The notes under the pieces: model-generated
What the model saw: only the letters and a program-made list of their open reading frames with translations
Databases searched by the model: none
What the model was told of the DNA's origin: nothing
Program-made: the position numbers and the translations under genes
Assembly (NCBI GenBank): GCA_902766415.1
Contig: CACXDR010000189.1
Coordinates: forward strand, 1 to 7,293
Direction: 5' to 3'
From: an uncultured Lachnospiraceae bacterium
GTDB taxonomy: Bacteria > Bacillota_A > Clostridia > Lachnospirales > Lachnospiraceae
Length of the DNA stretch: 7,293 bases
Part shown: positions 5,173 to 7,293 of the stretch, piece by piece
Layout: every line of letters starts with the position of its first letter
Numbering within the stretch: the stretch's first letter is position 1

Positions 5173-6123
5173 TTACAGCATCACGCGCACAGGCTTCCCG
5201 CTGATCCACGCGGAGACATTTTCAAATGCCATCTCCGCGCGGCGCTCGATCGACTCCTTCGTGTCAAAGCCGACGTGCGGCGTGCATACGAGATTCGGGC
5301 AGCCAAGCAGCGGATGGCCCTCCGGAAGCGGCGGGTCCTTCTCGTACACGTCCACGCCGGCGCGGATCTTCCCCGCCTTCAGCGCCTTCGCGAGCTCCTC
5401 CGTGTCGACCACCGGGCCGCGCGCCGTGTTGATAAGGATCGCACCATTCTTCATGAGGCCGATCTCCTTCCCGCCGATGAGACCCTTCGTCTCCTTTGTA
5501 AGCGGGGTGTGGATGGAAATGATGTCCGCCTTCTTCATCACCTCTTCAAGCGGCATGAGCTCGATGCCGAGCTCCTTCGCGCGCGGCTTTTCGCTCCGGT
5601 TGTAGCCGATCAGACGGCAGCGGAACGCCTTGAAGATCTCCGCGGTCCGGCAGCCGATCGCGCCGGTCCCGATGATCCCGACCGTCTTTCCCGCAAGCTC
5701 CTGTCCCTGGAGCCCGGCCTTCCCGCCGCGCCCCTTCACCGCCCTGTCGCAGGCGGAAATGTTCCGGAGGCAGTCGATCGCGAGGCCCACGGCCAGCTCC
5801 GCTACCGCGTCGTCGCAGTAGCCGCCGGTGTTGGAGATCCCGATCTTCTTCTCCTTGCAGGCCTCCGTATCCACGTGGTCGATCCCGACAAACGCCACCG
5901 ATATAAATTTCAGGCTGCTGTCCGCGCGGATCACCTCCGCCGGAAGCGGATGGTTCGCGATCATAAGGATATCCGCGTTCTCCGCCCTCGAGATCAGCTC
6001 CCCCGTATCCGTCGAAAACGAATCATAGGCAGTAAAGCTGTGCCCGTCCTTCCTGAGCCCCTCCGCCAGCCGGTCGATCGTCGCCTCCGGGACGCCCAGC
6101 GGTTCCATCAATACGATCTTCAT
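5173..6123 (-). CDS. D-isomer-specific 2-hydroxyacid dehydrogenase (NAD-dependent), 316 aa
   Basis: Cytoplasmic oxidoreductase interconverting a D-2-hydroxyacid and its 2-keto acid. Length and architecture are typical: a split substrate-binding domain (about 1-100 and 290-316) around a Rossmann domain (about 101-289). The nucleotide motif is GIIGTGAIG (149-157). Catalytic Arg235 lies in NTARGPVVD and His283 in TPHVGFDTKES. The third catalytic position, normally Glu in a D-V-[FY]-x-x-E-P context, is Asp263 here (DVYEKDPPLPEGHPLL; codon GAC). It resembles SerA, hydroxypyruvate reductase and phosphonate-dehydrogenase-like enzymes, but has no C-terminal ACT domain, so phosphoglycerate dehydrogenase is unlikely. 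Acidic residue(s) such as Asp after the Rossmann beta2 strand are not evident (GYNRSEKP), which may bear on NAD versus NADP choice. AAAGGAGGG gives a strong ribosome binding site about 4 bases from the ATG. A repeat palindrome ends 15 bases before the start codon. Confidence 0.88.
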   Translation of the reverse strand: MKIVLMEPLGVPEATIDRLAEGLRKDGHSFTAYDSFSTDTGELISRAENADILMIANHPLPAEVIRADSSLKFISVAFVGIDHVDTEACKEKKIGISNTGGYCDDAVAELAVGLAIDCLRNISACDRAVKGRGGKAGLQGQELAGKTVGIIGTGAIGCRTAEIFKAFRCRLIGYNRSEKPRAKELGIELMPLEEVMKKADIISIHTPLTKETKGLIGGKEIGLMKNGAILINTARGPVVDTEELAKALKAGKIRAGVDVYEKDPPLPEGHPLLGCPNLVCTPHVGFDTKESIERRAEMAFENVSAWISGKPVRVML

Positions 6124-6138
6124 AAGCCCTCCTTTCGA

Positions 6139-6194
6139 CCATGGGGACTGTCCCCATGGCTAAACACTCTTACAACTAATCAACACATTCGCGC
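6139..6194 (-). repeat. Intergenic REP-like repeat element, copy 2 (inverted)
   Basis: On the minus strand: GCGCG (6194-6190), the identical 13-mer AATGTGTTGATTA (6189-6177), 10 variable bases, TGTTTAG, then a perfect 21-nt palindrome (6139-6159) with arms CCATGGGGAC. Order and spacing match copy 1 at 877-934; the head palindrome found at 841-869 is absent here. The palindrome lies 3 bases upstream of the AAAGGAGGG ribosome binding site of the dehydrogenase gene, within its predicted leader. Confidence 0.8.
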
Positions 6195-6230
6195 TGTTTG
6201 TCGTTTTTGTACACGCAGCACTCTTCTGCC

Positions 6231-6260
6231 TTTTTACTCTACATAATATATTTATGTCAA
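6231..6260 (-). promoter_or_regulatory. Promoter for the dehydrogenase-CAP pair
   Basis: On the minus strand a perfect -35 TTGACA (6260-6255) is followed by an 18-bp spacer and a -10 TAAAAA (6236-6231, 4/6). Transcription would start near 6224, giving a leader of about 100 bases that contains repeat copy 2. The arms ACATAA/TTATGT (6241-6257) form an inverted repeat over the -35 and spacer. Confidence 0.45.
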
Positions 6261-6277
6261 CATTTATTCAGAAACTA

Positions 6278-6306
6278 TTTATTATCACACCAATTTGGAT
6301 TAAAAT
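6278..6306 (+). promoter_or_regulatory. Tentative promoter for the L,D-transpeptidase gene
   Basis: TAAAAT (6301-6306) is a fair -10; TTTATT (6278-6283) at 17 bp is a poor -35. An alternative extended -10 is TGA-TTATAC (6332-6340), also without a good -35. One of these in the AT-rich stretch probably drives the gene, but the sequence does not decide which. Confidence 0.3.
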
Positions 6307-6391
6307 GGGGGACAGAGCGCCCGGCTGTTATTGATTATACCTTCCGGTCCCGCGGCGCATCAATCTAAATTATCAACGGAGACGATTCAAT

Positions 6392-7231
6392 ATGAATAAA
6401 AAACTCTTCAGCTTCCGGAATGCTGCCCGCCGGCTCGCGGGCGCAGCCGCACTGGCCCTTGCCCTTCTTTCCTTTTCGCTGACTGCCTTCGCGGAGCCCC
6501 TTCCCGACAACGTGCTGAACGGGAAGACCTTCGGCCCCGGCGCCACCGGCTGGTCCGCGCAGGAGGACGGCTCCTGGCGCTATTACCTGAACGGCTCGGC
6601 AGTCACGGGGACCTGGGCGGAGATCGGAAGCCACTGGTATTTCCTGGACGATGCCGGCAAAATGCTTACAGGCTGGCAGAACGTCGCCGGCAAGGACTAC
6701 TACTTCGAGGAGGCCGGGAACGACACGCATCCGAAGGGCTCCATGTACGCATCGGAAAAGACTCCGGACGGCCAGACCGTAAATGAAAACGGCGAGCGTG
6801 TGGCACCCACCTGGTCCGTCACCACCCTGGACCGCCCGAACCCGTACGGCTACAGCTGCGTCGAGGTCAGTATCGGCGAGCAGATGATGTACTGCTACGT
6901 CGGCCAGAACCTGATGCTCGCTTCTCCCTGCGTGACCGGCCTTCCCGGCGCGCGCGCCACGAGCGTCGGCAACTGGCGGGTCAATTCCAAGGAGCGGAAC
7001 CGCTACCTGCAGGGCTACAACAGCAACGGCACGCGCTATAAGAGCTGGGTCAACTACTGGATGCCGTTCCACGGGGGCCAGGGCCTCCACGACGCGTCCT
7101 GGAGGAGCGCCTTCGGGGGCGATATCTACACCCGCAGCGGTTCCCACGGCTGCGTGAACCTTCCGCCGGACATCGCGGCGAAGCTCTTTGACCTGGTCCA
7201 TGTAGGGACGCCGGTCATCGTGCACCGCTGA
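6392..7231 (+). CDS. Exported L,D-transpeptidase (YkuD) with cell-wall-binding repeats, 279 aa
   Basis: Predicted extracellular enzyme that forms or exchanges 3-3 peptide cross-links in peptidoglycan through a cysteine acyl-enzyme. A signal peptide (basic MNKKLFSFRNAARR, hydrophobic 16-30, cleavage after Ala34 in TAFA|EP) is followed by choline-binding-like cell-wall repeats at about 52-110 (GSWRYYLNGSAVTG, SHWYFLDDAGKMLTGW, KDYYFEEAG), a linker, and a YkuD domain at about 151-279. The catalytic signature SGSHGCVNLP gives nucleophile Cys254 with His252; the upstream conserved His is His233 in GLHDASW. This order (binding repeats, then YkuD) is common in Clostridia. The start has ACGGAG 10 bases upstream, a slightly long spacing. 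The gene is divergent from the dehydrogenase and appears monocistronic, ending in a strong terminator. Confidence 0.92.
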   Translation: MNKKLFSFRNAARRLAGAAALALALLSFSLTAFAEPLPDNVLNGKTFGPGATGWSAQEDGSWRYYLNGSAVTGTWAEIGSHWYFLDDAGKMLTGWQNVAGKDYYFEEAGNDTHPKGSMYASEKTPDGQTVNENGERVAPTWSVTTLDRPNPYGYSCVEVSIGEQMMYCYVGQNLMLASPCVTGLPGARATSVGNWRVNSKERNRYLQGYNSNGTRYKSWVNYWMPFHGGQGLHDASWRSAFGGDIYTRSGSHGCVNLPPDIAAKLFDLVHVGTPVIVHR

Positions 7232-7247
7232 TCCATTCCAAAAGTAC

Positions 7248-7278
7248 AAGAGGAAGCCATTCCGGCTTCCTCTTTTTT
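7248..7278 (+). terminator. Intrinsic terminator of the L,D-transpeptidase gene
   Basis: AAGAGGAAGCC (7248-7258) pairs perfectly with GGCTTCCTCTT (7264-7274) around the 5-base loop ATTCC, and the run of six T at 7273-7278 completes it. It starts 16 bases after the stop codon. Confidence 0.92.
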
Positions 7279-7293
7279 CATGCTTTCTTTTTC

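Noticed and set aside
841..6194. CRISPR or phage attachment-site interpretation of the repeated palindromes
   Set aside because: Copies are inverted, 5 kb apart and not a regular repeat-spacer array; no cas, integrase or phage gene is present in between.
6330..6364. ATTGAT/ATCAAT inverted repeat in the L,D-transpeptidase leader
   Set aside because: Six-base AT-rich arms with a loop of over 20 bases are expected by chance and would form a weak structure.

Overview
The window is GC-rich bacterial chromosome. Genes are closely packed with clear Shine-Dalgarno sequences and short, AT-richer intergenic gaps. The gene content points to an anaerobic Gram-positive of the Clostridia, most likely a GC-rich Lachnospiraceae-like lineage: an exported L,D-transpeptidase with cell-wall-binding repeats, a secreted CAP-domain protein, and a clostridial-looking IlvB. 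This assignment is an inference; there is no rRNA or other marker gene. No phage, insertion sequence, CRISPR array, tRNA or defence system is visible.

Layout. At the left edge is the 5' end of a fumarylacetoacetate-hydrolase-family gene on the minus strand (1-260). Divergent from it is a small hotdog-fold thioesterase of the FlK type (445-831, plus). A palindromic intergenic repeat follows (841-934). Next comes a plus-strand operon of ilvB (1033-2655), ilvN (2672-3145) and a PfkB-family sugar kinase (3154-4287). The kinase converges on a minus-strand pair: a D-2-hydroxyacid dehydrogenase (5173-6123) and, 33 bp downstream of it, a secreted CAP-domain protein (4447-5139). Between the convergent ends lie two tandem-repeat arrays around a hairpin that reads as a bidirectional terminator. 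A second, inverted copy of the palindromic repeat sits just upstream of the dehydrogenase. At the right edge a signal-peptide-bearing L,D-transpeptidase (6392-7231, plus) ends in a textbook intrinsic terminator.

How the genes work together. IlvB and IlvN form acetohydroxyacid synthase, the first common step of valine, leucine and isoleucine synthesis. IlvN keeps the Asn11, Gly14 and Asn29 valine-site residues, so end-product inhibition is expected. The kinase is spaced as part of that operon but its substrate is unknown. The thioesterase, FAH-family enzyme and hydroxyacid dehydrogenase are small-molecule enzymes acting on acyl-CoAs and keto or hydroxy acids; a shared pathway is possible but not shown. 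The CAP protein and L,D-transpeptidase act outside the membrane.

The window is mostly ordinary metabolism. The most notable structure is in the DNA between and inside genes. A palindromic repeat family occurs in two inverted copies with a conserved 13-mer at fixed spacing. Tandem repeats follow both convergent genes and place extra in-frame stop codons behind each one. The kinase carries an in-frame repeat expansion just before its active-site motif. A two-hairpin leader precedes the thioesterase.
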